A DNA stretch of 64,000 nt from Haladaptatus sp. DYF46 (GCF_021083305.1 NZ_JAJFAY010000010.1:1-64000); one strand, 5' to 3'; shown: positions 18,756 through 28,135, counted from the first letter of the stretch. Notes: generated by a model not told the origin, from the sequence alone. Program-made: numbers and translations.

Positions 18756-19345
18756 GCTTCCCCATGCTCGTTCTCAAATGCTACAATTGCAATCGCCGTC
18801 TGTCGAACCCCATACTGAAATGCAAGCTGATTGGAAACGTGATTACGGAGTTGGTATCCAGGTGGTGGCGTTGTTTCACCAAGGAATGCGGCTGCTGTTC
18901 GATTCTCAGTCCATTCACCCTGCTCAAGGAATCTTTCTGCTTGTTGGTGCGACACATCTCTCGTGCGCTGGATCGTCAGTATCGTTGTCTCTTGGAGCTG
19001 CGCCTGGACTTGGGTACGCTCATTAGGCGGCAGATGTCGGGGTAAGACACGACGAGCCACGATTTGCTCGAGTTCTGATCCAGCTAAAGGGATCTCAGAT
19101 GTTGTTTCTGGCGTTGCGGGTATGCCTCCTGAATCGGTGGTCAGCCAATTAATATTGAGTAACATCGCAACTGCAACCGTCGTAATTGAAACAAAAGTGG
19201 CTCCAATAATCGATCTATTATTTAACCAATCGTACGTTCCCCCGATTTCTATTTTCGAGAGTCCAACCATTACTCCCGCAACAATTAGTAAAGAGATCCC
19301 GAGAAGTACCGTCCATTTGCGGGCAGTATTCAGATATCGATTCAT
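18752..19345 (-). CDS. DUF7269-like membrane protein
   Basis: 197 residues, two N-terminal helices (residues about 12-32 and 45-65), then a cytoplasmic domain with ERTQVQAQLQETTILTIQRT. It matches, by layout and position, the DUF7269 proteins of haloarchaeal DUF58 clusters. Overlaps both neighbours by 4 bp (ATGA), so the operon is tightly coupled. Role unknown. Confidence 0.75.
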   Translation of the reverse strand: MNRYLNTARKWTVLLGISLLIVAGVMVGLSKIEIGGTYDWLNNRSIIGATFVSITTVAVAMLLNINWLTTDSGGIPATPETTSEIPLAGSELEQIVARRVLPRHLPPNERTQVQAQLQETTILTIQRTRDVSHQQAERFLEQGEWTENRTAAAFLGETTPPPGYQLRNHVSNQLAFQYGVRQTAIAIVAFENEHGEA

Positions 19346-20046
19346 TCCTGGCTAGCACCGTCAGTAGAAAGTAGGTCTGAGAGAGCTGCCTGGACTCGAT
19401 TGTGATGTACTGGCGTTACTGATTTGTTACCATACTGGACTTTGACAAAAGCCTTCGTGATTGTCTCCACAGCTTTTGGATCAAAACCTGCCTTGATTAC
19501 CGCAGTTTGACACTCTTTAGGTGTTCGAACATGGGGATCGTCGATCTCCGCTATTTGAATCATTTCGATCCATGCTTTAGAAATATCGTTAGAAGGCTTC
19601 TCTCTTGGCCAATCGCTTATTGGTTGTTCCCGTGTTGTCGTGTTTTGATTATTAGATGGTGTCTCTAGTTGGCCCAATGTGATCTGATCATGATTCTTCA
19701 GACCAAGCACGCAGATAATCAGTAGTAACAGACTCGTTATGAGGACGAGACGGTGGTTGTACAGTTGCTGTAAGCTGTCCAAAATCACGTTAATTAGCGG
19801 AAAGCCTGCTGCCCCGCCTCCTTTCATATTTAGCGAAAGACCAAAGAGAGATAGAAGTGCATTTAGAAGTAAATAAAGGAGCGCGAAGAGCGATAGTCCG
19901 GATTTTGGTGTTTGTGAGGATGGAAGCGTCGGTGTTGAGTTTGTTGAAAGAGACAGTTCTAACGTAGTAGTTGAGACACCCACGACAATAACGCAAAGAC
20001 AGGCTGTAGTTACAGAGAGAAGTGAACTGCGAGTAATTTCGACCAT
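19342..20046 (-). CDS. DUF4129 domain-containing membrane protein
   Basis: 234 residues. Signal-like first helix, a second helix near residues 50-70 and a third near 100-115, then a C-terminal DUF4129 domain: KAWIEMIQ, RTPKECQTAVIKAGF, VETITKAFVKVQYGN. DUF4129 often sits with transglutaminase-like and DUF58 proteins. First gene of the operon; the gene before it is on the same strand 140 bp away. Confidence 0.8.
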   Translation of the reverse strand: MVEITRSSLLSVTTACLCVIVVGVSTTTLELSLSTNSTPTLPSSQTPKSGLSLFALLYLLLNALLSLFGLSLNMKGGGAAGFPLINVILDSLQQLYNHRLVLITSLLLLIICVLGLKNHDQITLGQLETPSNNQNTTTREQPISDWPREKPSNDISKAWIEMIQIAEIDDPHVRTPKECQTAVIKAGFDPKAVETITKAFVKVQYGNKSVTPVHHNRVQAALSDLLSTDGASQE

Positions 20047-20189
20047 CTATACAGGTCTTATATCTTGTTCCCAGACTTTGTTAGTTACGATTATTATGCA
20101 GATAAAAGTGACGCTCGTTTCACCACTATGTAGGACGCTTTGGAGCGATTCTCGGCTGAACAGACCAGCCTAATTTCGTTTTACTTGTC

Positions 20190-20588
20190 TCATTTGTTAT
20201 TCTGCGGATTACCCGAGGAGCGAATAGCGCTATGCAGAATCCAACCGCTCGCAAAGGCAGTTCCAATCATAATCAACGATGAACCATCACTGAAGAAAAG
20301 CCACCCACTCAAAACCAAGAGCACAAGTCCTGGGACAAGACTTTCGAGCACTTTGGGGAGTGCAAAGACAGCGATCAGCAGATCAAGCAGTTTCCCGAGA
20401 GCAAAGACTCCTACAACTGGAAGCGTCCGTGTAAGCGGTAATCCGAGGAGTAGCGTAACTCCTGTCGTGAGTGTACCAATGAAAAGCCAGCCAAGGAGAT
20501 CGCGTTGCTCTTGGCGTGTTGTTTGTAATCGCGACTGAAGCAGTGACGCCTGAGAGCTCATTAAGCCAACTAAATATTCATTCTCCAA
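20190..20588 (-). CDS. hypothetical membrane protein
   Basis: 132 residues with four predicted membrane segments (about 35-52, 57-78, 83-98, 103-118) after a basic amphipathic N terminus (RLQTTRQEQRD). MSSQASLL at codon 10 (20561) is another possible start. Upstream of the DUF4129 operon on the same strand. No family recognised. Confidence 0.6.
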   Translation of the reverse strand: MENEYLVGLMSSQASLLQSRLQTTRQEQRDLLGWLFIGTLTTGVTLLLGLPLTRTLPVVGVFALGKLLDLLIAVFALPKVLESLVPGLVLLVLSGWLFFSDGSSLIMIGTAFASGWILHSAIRSSGNPQNNK

Positions 20589-20795
20589 GAATTCTAATAA
20601 AGGTAGCCCTCTATCTCAGATTTCCCCTGAGAGCCGCTTAAACCCCATGACAAACGTTAAACCGCAACGATCGCGCAAAATGACGACAGGAGAGACAATA
20701 CACCAACTAAGAACTGGAGAGCTAGTAGCATATACTAACCGTGACCAATCTCCGGAAATTTGTTTCTCACATGCGAGTGCACAAATCGTATGGAA

Positions 20796-20869
20796 AGCCT
20801 TAGGAGAGATTTGAACTCTTGACCGACTCCTTACAAAGGAGTTGCTCTGCCAGTCTGAGCTACCAAGGC
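20796..20869 (-). tRNA. tRNA-Thr (anticodon UGU)
   Basis: Folds as a normal cloverleaf. The acceptor arm GCCTTGG pairs with CTAAGGC (one G-U), the anticodon stem ACTCC/GGAGT encloses TTTGTAA giving UGU, and the T loop is TTCAAAT. The discriminator is U, as usual for archaeal tRNA-Thr. No CCA is encoded. Confidence 0.93.
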
Positions 20870-21009
20870 ACAACTGGAATCACTACGCCGGCGACAAAGG
20901 CTTTCTCTTTTCCTCTAACCGACCTCCATCGAATTAATTCCACTCGTGACTACCTATCCGTTTATAAAAGAAAAATGCTGTCTGCAGACCTACTCCTCAG
21001 GGAGTTCCC

Positions 21010-22092
21010 TCAACAGTAGATCGATTCGGCAACTTCGATCAGCGATGCTTTTGAGAGGGTGCCACTCACTGAATACTGTGATTCAGCATCCGACCACTGG
21101 AGTATATGCTGGTCACTAACCGACATATAGGACCCGGCATGCCCAGCAATCGACACGGACTGCTCGCCACTCACGGGACGAGTCATCGACGTCTGGGTCA
21201 CTGCCAACGAATCAGACCCATTCGAGTACAGCAACGACACCGATGCGTTTCCGTTTGCAGAACTAACCGTCACGTTCTCGAGCGAATAGCCGTCTGGAAG
21301 TGAGGTTGGCTCTCGAATCGTGAAGTTCACTTCCTTCTGTGCCTGTGCAACCGACTCATAATTCGACGTCTGGGGCAATTCGACATCGACGACCTTTGCA
21401 TCCTCTGGCGGGGTGTACTCGAATCGCTCATCCGGAATCGACTTATTGTAGCTCAGATTCGAGTAGGTCATCGTCGTCGTGGTCGTCTCATTGCCAACAG
21501 ACGTGCTCACTTGCGTTTTCACAGGGAACCAGTTGTCCTGATCAAGCCAGACGGTCTGATTTGACATCACTTGCTGGAGCGATTCATTTTCCGGCTGAAG
21601 CGTCACCTTGTATGTCTCCTGTCCGGAGACAGTTGCCTCACCTTGATAATCCGCGCTAAATCCGTTCGATATCTGCTGGAATGCGGCAGTAAGGTTCTGG
21701 ATCATACCCGCATTCTCGCCAGTGAGGCTGAGATGACGGGCGGTGTTCGTCGACTCGTTGTACATCCAGAAGCCCGAGCCGTTCGAGACCATTACGTTGC
21801 CTTCCATCGGTCCAGCCGTGTATTCATACCGGACGTGATTTGGCAGCCGTTGCCAGACATCGGCTTTCATAGTCTGGGTGTTGTTGGGCTGTTCCATCTC
21901 GATTGTCACCGTTCCGGTGACGCTCTTGGCGGTGGTATTGTTTCCGAGAGCATGCTGTTCAATCGTTGCTTCGGACGGTGTTGAACTGTCTTGTGCGTGG
22001 ACTTGATTCCCGACGCTCGCGTAGCCTGTGACGGACACAGCGACGACGAGTGTGAGGAGGCCAAGTGTGAGCAGGGATTTTCGTGCGACCAT
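21010..22092 (-). CDS. LolA-like / DUF4367 secreted protein
   Basis: 360 residues. N-terminal Sec-type signal helix (LLTLGLLTLVVAVSVTGYASV), then an LolA-like lipoprotein-carrier fold (VTGTVTIEMEQPNNTQTMKADVW), then a C-terminal DUF4367-type domain (VNFTIREPTSLPDGYSLENV). Haloarchaeal relatives are extracellular and of unknown role; carrying lipids or lipoproteins is a guess from the fold. Many Asn-x-Ser/Thr sequons suit surface N-glycosylation. Start ATG 22092 immediately before the basic residues of the signal. Confidence 0.85.
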   Translation of the reverse strand: MVARKSLLTLGLLTLVVAVSVTGYASVGNQVHAQDSSTPSEATIEQHALGNNTTAKSVTGTVTIEMEQPNNTQTMKADVWQRLPNHVRYEYTAGPMEGNVMVSNGSGFWMYNESTNTARHLSLTGENAGMIQNLTAAFQQISNGFSADYQGEATVSGQETYKVTLQPENESLQQVMSNQTVWLDQDNWFPVKTQVSTSVGNETTTTTMTYSNLSYNKSIPDERFEYTPPEDAKVVDVELPQTSNYESVAQAQKEVNFTIREPTSLPDGYSLENVTVSSANGNASVSLLYSNGSDSLAVTQTSMTRPVSGEQSVSIAGHAGSYMSVSDQHILQWSDAESQYSVSGTLSKASLIEVAESIYC

Positions 22093-22556
22093 ACATGTAG
22101 AACCGCAAATCCTACCCTAATGAAATCTTTTATCCAAAAACAAAATATGCGAACAATTAACATGGTGTCGAGGTGTCACTTTCGGATCCATGCTCCACTA
22201 CGTACTGTTTGACCAGTTCAGCATGACGCATTCTGAAAACACATGGCTGCCATCAAAACCGCGACGACGGCACACTTGGGAAATACCAACACAGGCACAA
22301 CGCTCCATCAATCCCGCTCGTCTCACACTCCAGAAAGCGGCTTTCAAACAGCCGCGACGTGCCCGTCTATCTCCTTCTCGTACCCCTGTAACACTCGATG
22401 TCGTACAACGACTCGGCGGTGAACCGGTCATCACATACTGGTCCCTGTGACGTCCTTTGAGAGCTTGGTCATAATCGACTTTTTACTTGCCATCGATTCC
22501 TCCAATCGAGGTTGCCAGCACCGAGAAACAACACAAGAAGCCACACAATTATCACA
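22093..22556. other. intergenic with SWIM scrap (22236-22285)
   Basis: Contains a roughly 50-bp + strand scrap of the SWIM family (ACGCATTCTGAAAACACATG, then GCTGCCATC). It has a TGA in place of the TGC that encodes a zinc-ligand Cys, so it is dead. The rest of the 460 bp has no recognisable gene. Confidence 0.55.
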
Positions 22557-22775
22557 ATGCCCAATTCGATACTTGCGCAAGGGAGTACTGTACAGACACA
22601 CCAGAACACCTCAAGCGAATCGTATCCGGGAGATTATCGTTGCCGCAACTGTAGAGCGTTCATAATACGAGACTTCGCTCGTGTCTTCGGTACTAATGAC
22701 GATGAGGTATTCGGGTGCTTCGAGTGTTTGCATGCAACTGATGTGAAACGAGGTGGGGCGCTCTACTCCGAATAA
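22557..22775 (+). CDS. small zinc-ribbon protein
   Basis: 72 residues. After a variable N terminus it reads YRCRNCRAFIIRDFARVFG, then EVFGCFECLHATDVKRGGAL: two CxxC knuckles about 27 residues apart, a compact zinc ribbon of the type very common in haloarchaea. Probably a DNA- or protein-binding accessory factor. It lies just left of the IS5 element. Confidence 0.6.
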   Translation: MPNSILAQGSTVQTHQNTSSESYPGDYRCRNCRAFIIRDFARVFGTNDDEVFGCFECLHATDVKRGGALYSE

Positions 22776-22805
22776 TTCAGAGAAATCGAACTGTGTGGTC
22801 AAATC

Positions 22806-23794
22806 GGCTCTGTTGAAATCCTCGGAGAGATACAGGTTCAATCGGTAGTCTGACCGAATGCAGGTCCTCCCGAAGTCGCGGTTACTCCGGTTCGTCGAAC
22901 AAGCAACTCACTTAGCCCGGCGAGCTGTCACTCGTTACTCCTCGAAGTTCTCAAAAAAGCGGTACACGCTCCACCAGCACATCGTCTTGCTCTGCCTCAA
23001 GGTACGGAAGAATACGACGTATCGTATGCTTCTCGACGAACTTATTGAAATGCCCCGGATTCGGAGCGCCATTGATCTTGAGGAACTTCCGTCTCCCTCA
23101 ACGTTGTGTAAGGCGTTCAACCGGCTCGATATGGCTGTCTGGCGTGTTCTTCTCAACCTCTCGGTTACACTCCTGCCGACCAACGGTGTCGTCAGTATTG
23201 ACGCCTCCGGATTTGACCGCAGTCACGCCTCGAAACACTACACGAAACGAGCAGAATTGACGATCCAGCAGTTGAAAGTCACGTTGTTAGTTGATACAAG
23301 AGCGAATGCTATCCTTGATCTCCACGTTACAACAACCCGCAAGCATGATACACAGATCGCCCCATCACTCATCAACCGCAACGCGGCAGAAGTTGATGTC
23401 CTTCTTGGAGACAGGGGATATGACGATCATCAGATTCGGGTAATGGCCCGCGAGAACGAGATTCGTCCGTTGATCAAACACCGTGAGTTTTCTTCACTTC
23501 AGAAAGCGTGGAACGCTCGGTTGGATGCCGAACTCTACGGCCAACGGAGCCAGAGCGAAACAGTGAACTCTCGACTCAAACGAAAATACAGTGCGTTCGT
23601 TCGCTCTCGACAATGGTGGAAGCAGTTCCGAGAACTCACTGTCGTATGCCTCATCCACAATCTCGATAAGATACTCTAATCGGGAGAGATAGGGCGGGTA
23701 TTCGTCGGCTGAAACAGCGACGCCGAACGGGTTCTGACAGTGAAAAAGTACTTTGAGGTTCGAGCCCGATGACTAATAAGATTTTGACAGAGCC
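22806..23794 (+). mobile_element. IS5-family insertion sequence, copy A
   Basis: 989 bp bounded by imperfect inverted ends GGCTCTGTTGAAATC (left) and, read inward from the right, GGCTCTGTCAAAATC. It encodes one transposase. The flanking 8-mers (GTCAAATC and ACTCACTA) do not form a target duplication, so it may be old or rearranged. Copy B is at 46127-47552. Confidence 0.8.
22858..23679 (+). CDS. IS5-family transposase
   Basis: 273 residues, apparently intact. DDE features: VVSIDASGFDRS (first Asp), DVLLGDRGYDDHQIR (second Asp) and YGQRSQSETVNSRLKRKYSAF (Y-R-E signature with catalytic Glu, abridged). It begins MQVLPKSRLLRFVEQ, a basic N terminus for end binding. Close to copy B (46179-47000) along its whole length. 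Confidence 0.92.
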   Translation: MQVLPKSRLLRFVEQATHLARRAVTRYSSKFSKKRYTLHQHIVLLCLKVRKNTTYRMLLDELIEMPRIRSAIDLEELPSPSTLCKAFNRLDMAVWRVLLNLSVTLLPTNGVVSIDASGFDRSHASKHYTKRAELTIQQLKVTLLVDTRANAILDLHVTTTRKHDTQIAPSLINRNAAEVDVLLGDRGYDDHQIRVMARENEIRPLIKHREFSSLQKAWNARLDAELYGQRSQSETVNSRLKRKYSAFVRSRQWWKQFRELTVVCLIHNLDKIL

Positions 23795-23803
23795 ACTCAC
23801 TAG

Positions 23804-24474
23804 TCAGTGATGGGAGTCGAACTCTGAGAATAGGCTCCCTTCGATGACGGATTCGAGGCTGCTCCGCAGCCGCTTGGAGTACGCCGAGTCGCTAATACCC
23901 TCATCTTCGGCGAGTTCCTCTATCGTTATCTTGCGCGGCACCTCAAAGTACCCAGCTCGGTACGCTCGTTTGACTGTTTCACTCTGTCGTTCCGACATGG
24001 GTGGTGATGCCACGGGCGGACCTGGGTGGTAGATTCTTTGAGCCGTACTGGAATCAGGTTCGCCGTCAGGCGCTCGGTGAACTCGACGAGGTCTTCCCGG
24101 GCCATGAATCGCAGGCGGAACTCCCAGACGTCGTCCTCGTACTCCCCCTCCAGAACATAGACGTCGGACTCTTGGAGCGCGGTGAGAAAGCCGTTCATGT
24201 CAGAGGTCCACTCCACCTGGTAGAGAAACTGGTCGTCAACAGCGACCAGCTGGCGAATCTCCTCGGTACCTTCATACTCGCGCACTTTGGTCTCGAACGC
24301 GTCAGGGTCGCCCTTGTTGAGCCAGATCAACGGGATCACGCCACCCGAACCCATCGGAATAATCCGTTCGAGTTCGAGTTCGAAGTCCCCCGATAGCACG
24401 CGTCCGAACTCGATGTCATCGGCCTCGATGCTGATTTCCGCGATAGTCGAATACCTGTCCGGTTCGGCGTCCAT
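23804..24474 (-). pseudogene. HTH-10 / Bat-like regulator, frameshifted
   Basis: Bacterio-opsin-activator-type regulator: an N-terminal sensor-like domain (residues 1-150 from 24474) and a C-terminal HTH-10. The first frame runs to LIPVRLKES. The true continuation RIYHPGPPVASPPMSERQ and the HTH (FEVPRKITIEELAEDEGISDSAYSKRL, abridged) lie in another frame ending at 23804. A single missing base near 24045 accounts for it. The MSERQSETVKRAYRAGYFEVPR motif confirms the family. A recent mutation or a sequencing error. Confidence 0.8.
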
Positions 24475-24710
24475 ATTCGGGGATACGGGATGGAGAGACG
24501 TATACCTGTGGCTGGCTTCCGGGGCTTCGACATCGAACCGAACTCGGCGTGAGAACGTGCACGCCCATCAACGACAACCATACGCGCTGGTGTAGCATCG
24601 AAGTAGCCCAGAAGCTACGATACCCTTCGAAATTTTTTTTTTCCAATATAAGTACCCGGTTCGACAATCCACCGCGAACGTATCCCGTTGCAGGTCTCAG
24701 ACTCATCTGT

Positions 24711-25055
24711 ATGGTCCGTTCCACCGAATCCAGCGAACTACTCTCGCTCGACGAAGTGTTGGAAACCATGGCGGACGTCTATCGTCGCCGCGTGCTCGTT
24801 GAGATGCTCGATCACAATCCCCAGGACGACGACGACGTCCAGTTGCCAGAGGGGATCACAATCGCAGACGACGACCTGGCGACCCTTAGAACACAGATGC
24901 GGCACGTCCACCTCCCGAAACTAGAGGACGCGGGACTCGTCGAGTGGGACCGCGAGGCCAACGTGCTGCGAAGAGGCCCGCGATTCGAGGAAATTCGGCC
25001 GCTGTTGAAACTAATGGACGACCATGCCGACGAACTCCCCGACGACTGGATCTAA
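24711..25055 (+). CDS. winged-helix regulator (DUF7344-like)
   Basis: 114 residues from ATG 24711; the frame extends upstream but that part is not protein-like. ADVYRRRVLVEMLDHNP, then LRTQMRHVHLPKLEDAGLVEWDREANVL, is the haloarchaeal DUF7344 winged-helix pattern, with a wing ending RRGPRF. Likely a local transcription regulator. It is divergent from the Bat-like pseudogene. Confidence 0.8.
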   Translation: MVRSTESSELLSLDEVLETMADVYRRRVLVEMLDHNPQDDDDVQLPEGITIADDDLATLRTQMRHVHLPKLEDAGLVEWDREANVLRRGPRFEEIRPLLKLMDDHADELPDDWI

Positions 25056-25521
25056 GTCCGACAAGGAACGCTCCGCTCCGGATGCGTGTGATCGTCGAAC
25101 CGCTCGATCACCGTTGGGATACGTAAGCGTACTAAACAGCTGGTATACACAGATTCCTGTCTAAGTAATAGCGGTTCAACAAGGCCGAAATTCGTGGAAC
25201 CTCTTGAATGTTGCATCTGATGTAGATTCGGTATCTACTTTTCCTGTACGTACCGCCAATGGTGGCAAACCTATCATCCCCTGATGATTTCAACAGGGCC
25301 GTCAAATCAGCAATTTGAGTTATAGGGTTAGTCTGTCTTCCTAACCTGATTACTGCTCATTTTGCCACTCTAGATTGTTTCCTTAGATTATTGATCGCTG
25401 ACGACCGTAACTTATCCATACTCGTTGAGTGGCTTCTCCTATTGCTCGTTAGCTCAGAAAGTGATTGTTGATGCGTTTTTTCAATACAACACAAGGTATA
25501 TTATTGTAGATTAGGAATGTT
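25056..25521. other. intergenic; promoter for the following gene
   Basis: About 465 bp with no gene. TATATTA at 25497-25503 lies about 28 bp before the second in-frame ATG (25528) of the next gene, fitting a leaderless start there. Confidence 0.55.
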
Positions 25522-27237
25522 ATGCTAATGCCCTCTACAATAGCAATCGTTCATTATTGCGAAGGTGCCGGACACGCAACACGAATGGTGGCGATTGCTC
25601 GCGCGCTCGATGCCGCTGGTGCTGACGTTCATATCGCTGGTGGTGGAGCTGGGTCACAGTATGTCACGCTGAATGGATACGACTCATATGAACCAACAGT
25701 TGTCGATTATATAACTGATTATCAGGAAGGAACCATTAGTGATGTCCTTACAGGCAGCGTGCTTAACAGCGCTCGTCGTATCACGGATCTCGTGAGCTGG
25801 CTTCGCGAAATCGGTCCAGATGCTCTCGTTACAGATGATATGTTTGCTGCGATGGCTGCTGTCCGGATTGGCGTCCCACAGTATATTCTGAAACACGATA
25901 CACCATCTGTATATGACGACCGACTTGAACGACTCGGTGCTCACTTTCACTGTTCATTTCAGTCTGCAGCTGCCAGAACATTCTTCTATCCGAGTGTCTG
26001 GACGCCTGACTCATTAGATACGACGGATTTCACGCATGTTCCTCCCGTTGCTCTTGAGGGACCAGACGTCGATGTACCCGACGATATTGACGTTGTTGTT
26101 GTACCCAGTCATTACTCGAATCTCGATCCAGTCGCTGAACAACTTGTTGACCGTGGGAAAACTGTTCTTAATGTTGGTTCCGAATCATGGGAGTCAGTTC
26201 CTGCGCTTCTTCCATATCTCCGTGCAGCCAATGCAGTCGTCTGCTCGGGATACTCAACTGTAATGGAGGCTGCAGTTGCCGGTACTACATGTGTTGTTTT
26301 CCCCGCTACCGATGAGCAGGTGGGAGTTGCACGTCATCTAGAAGATTTATCTGGCTTTGAAGTAGCCAACGATGTTGATACTGCTGTTGCAGCTGCCGAG
26401 GCCCCATCGGCAGCTCCTGAATATGAAAACGGAGATATAGTTATTGCGAGTAAAATTCTCGACGACCTTGAGTCACAACACACCTCGGCCGAGAGTAGTA
26501 AGCAAATGATCTCCCGACGTAACATTCTCCGTGGTGGTGCAGCAGCTGGAGCCGCTGCAGTCGGGGCAACTGCTACCACCGTAGCGGATGGGCGAAAACC
26601 CTATCATTTCCGCTACTCTCGAACGGCAGATAAATCGCTTGACCGAACAGAAGCCTTAGAAGAGATCCAAGCAGCGCTTAAACACTATGGTGGCAACTGG
26701 CCCGCTGAATTCCGTGATCTTCCGGCAGATCGTTTTAGTGGAGCAACAACAGACGTCATTCACCTAACTGAGAAGTTTAAGCGTGTGAGGGGCTCAGCTG
26801 CAATTCGTGTGATGCAGTGCACTACCACACTTGATACTAGCTCTGCTGATTATCGACATTGGCTTTGGATTGGTGTTGATGTCTCCAATAGTCAGGTTCA
26901 AACCGGCGTTGTTCGCAGACATCCAACCAAGATTGAACCACGACACCTTCGAATCGCGTTTGCACCGACAGATGGGACCATAGAACACGCGCAGATCGCC
27001 TCCACGACACAAATCGCCACTTCTTCCTGCACTGCATTCATGCCTGATGAGTCACCACCAGCTCATCCAGCAGGGACGCCACCAGAGAATGCAGCCTCGT
27101 TCGTCTGGCAGGGGAAGAATACACGTTCCCTTTCATTTATCGGGATCTGCGAGTCGTCCTTCCCTGCTACAGGTGCCAGCTGGGTAGGATCACAATGGCA
27201 AATTGTCTGTGAGTTCCGTCCAGATTTCCCGAGATAA
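25522..27237 (+). CDS. GT-B glycosyltransferase-like protein with internal Tat signal
   Basis: 571 residues in one frame. Residues 1-320 resemble a GT-B (MurG/GT28-type) glycosyltransferase: IVHYCEGAGHATRMVAIARAL at the N terminus (glycine-rich loop), CSGYSTVMEAAVAGTTCVVFP as the sugar-nucleotide-binding part. Residues 329-357 are a classic Tat signal, MISRRNILRGG plus an Ala-rich hydrophobic stretch. The remaining 215 residues look like a secreted beta-rich domain I do not recognise. An ATG at 26506 begins exactly at the Tat signal. Either two proteins are made from one frame by internal initiation, or two genes have fused. The start is ATG 25522 or 25528. Confidence 0.75.
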   Translation: MLMPSTIAIVHYCEGAGHATRMVAIARALDAAGADVHIAGGGAGSQYVTLNGYDSYEPTVVDYITDYQEGTISDVLTGSVLNSARRITDLVSWLREIGPDALVTDDMFAAMAAVRIGVPQYILKHDTPSVYDDRLERLGAHFHCSFQSAAARTFFYPSVWTPDSLDTTDFTHVPPVALEGPDVDVPDDIDVVVVPSHYSNLDPVAEQLVDRGKTVLNVGSESWESVPALLPYLRAANAVVCSGYSTVMEAAVAGTTCVVFPATDEQVGVARHLEDLSGFEVANDVDTAVAAAEAPSAAPEYENGDIVIASKILDDLESQHTSAESSKQMISRRNILRGGAAAGAAAVGATATTVADGRKPYHFRYSRTADKSLDRTEALEEIQAALKHYGGNWPAEFRDLPADRFSGATTDVIHLTEKFKRVRGSAAIRVMQCTTTLDTSSADYRHWLWIGVDVSNSQVQTGVVRRHPTKIEPRHLRIAFAPTDGTIEHAQIASTTQIATSSCTAFMPDESPPAHPAGTPPENAASFVWQGKNTRSLSFIGICESSFPATGASWVGSQWQIVCEFRPDFPR

Positions 27238-27339
27238 TGTTCTCGCGGGATATACTGTTGTATCTACCAGCGATCACCCTATTATATTACTCCCACAATT
27301 AGTAACTCACGTGTTCTGAACGGAGTAATCGCCTGACGG

Positions 27340-27424
27340 GCGAGGGTTGCCAAGCCAGGCCAACGGCGGTGGGCTTAAGACCCGCTCGCGGAGGCGTCCA
27401 TGGGTTCGAATCCCATCCCCCGCA
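27340..27424 (+). tRNA. tRNA-Leu (anticodon UAA), one acceptor mismatch
   Basis: 85 nt with a class II variable arm (TCGCGGAGGCGTCC). Anticodon loop CTTAAGA gives UAA; anticodon stem GTGGG/CCCGC; T arm ATGGG-TTCGAAT-CCCAT. The acceptor GCGAGGG against CCCCCGC has an A4-C69 mismatch; the discriminator is A. Probably functional but unusual. Confidence 0.9.
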
Positions 27425-27502
27425 TACATTTCCCCACTCAACCCGACAGATATCTCTGTCATAGCAACGGTGCCTTGAGTTACTAGTCACATACCGTGAC
27501 TA

Positions 27503-27781
27503 ATGCGACAAGGTGCCTCCACGTCAGATGATACTGCTGACTCACAAACAAACACACCGACAGAGGTGATGGCTGAACTTCCACCAAGTGCAAAACTGGT
27601 TGGAAAGACACTCGAATACAACGATGATTCACTCACACAGGCTGAAATCGCCGATAGAACCCGCCTCCCAGCCCGGACGGTTCGCTACGCACTCACACAA
27701 CTCGAGGACCACGATCTCGTCAACTCACGCATCTCGTTTGCTGATGCACGAAAGCGCTACTACTCTCTTTCCTTCGACTAA
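27503..27781 (+). CDS. MarR/winged-helix-type HTH protein
   Basis: 92 residues. Disordered acidic N terminus (about 27 residues), then a winged helix: LTQAEIADRTRLPARTVRYAL (recognition helix) and LEDHDLVNSRISFADARKRYYSL (wing). A typical haloarchaeal transcription regulator. It is 79 bp after tRNA-Leu and same-strand. Confidence 0.75.
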   Translation: MRQGASTSDDTADSQTNTPTEVMAELPPSAKLVGKTLEYNDDSLTQAEIADRTRLPARTVRYALTQLEDHDLVNSRISFADARKRYYSLSFD

Positions 27782-27879
27782 GCACGCAGGATTGGCGTGC
27801 GAGACGACGGCTCTCCACAATCAGCTCAAACCAACGCTGAAATCAGAGACGAAAGCGAACCACAATCGCTAATTGATAC

Positions 27880-28087
27880 CTATTGCTTTGCAATCCACCA
27901 GACAACCATCCGCGGACTCAATTTCCCACCCTCTAACTCACCCCATATATACAACCCTTCGAGCCATTGATGCACTGGCCGCCGTTCCATTCCAACTGTA
28001 TCTGCGACCCATCGAGCGGTCACTGCCGGAAACTCGGACGCACGAATCACCCACAGGATATCATCATCCGTACCATCTTCGACATAA
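27880..28087 (-). pseudogene. HTH fragment related to 33887-34132
   Basis: The minus strand reads GTDDDILWVIRASEFPAVTA, then RWVADTVGMERRPVHQWLEG and GKLSPRMVVWWI. This matches residues about 25-87 of the intact HTH protein at 33887-34132, but the N terminus and start codon are missing and several helix residues are changed. A member of the scattered HTH family in this window. Confidence 0.7.
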
Positions 28088-28135
28088 ATCTTATACTCTG
28101 AATTGTGTTAGCGTATAACGAGTCTGTGATGAACA

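Noticed and set aside
22611-22841. Minus-strand frame over the zinc-ribbon gene
   Set aside because: It is the shadow of the CxxC protein at 22557-22775 and runs into the IS left end.
22806-23794. Target-site duplication for IS copy A
   Set aside because: Flanking 8-mers do not match, and neither do those of copy B.
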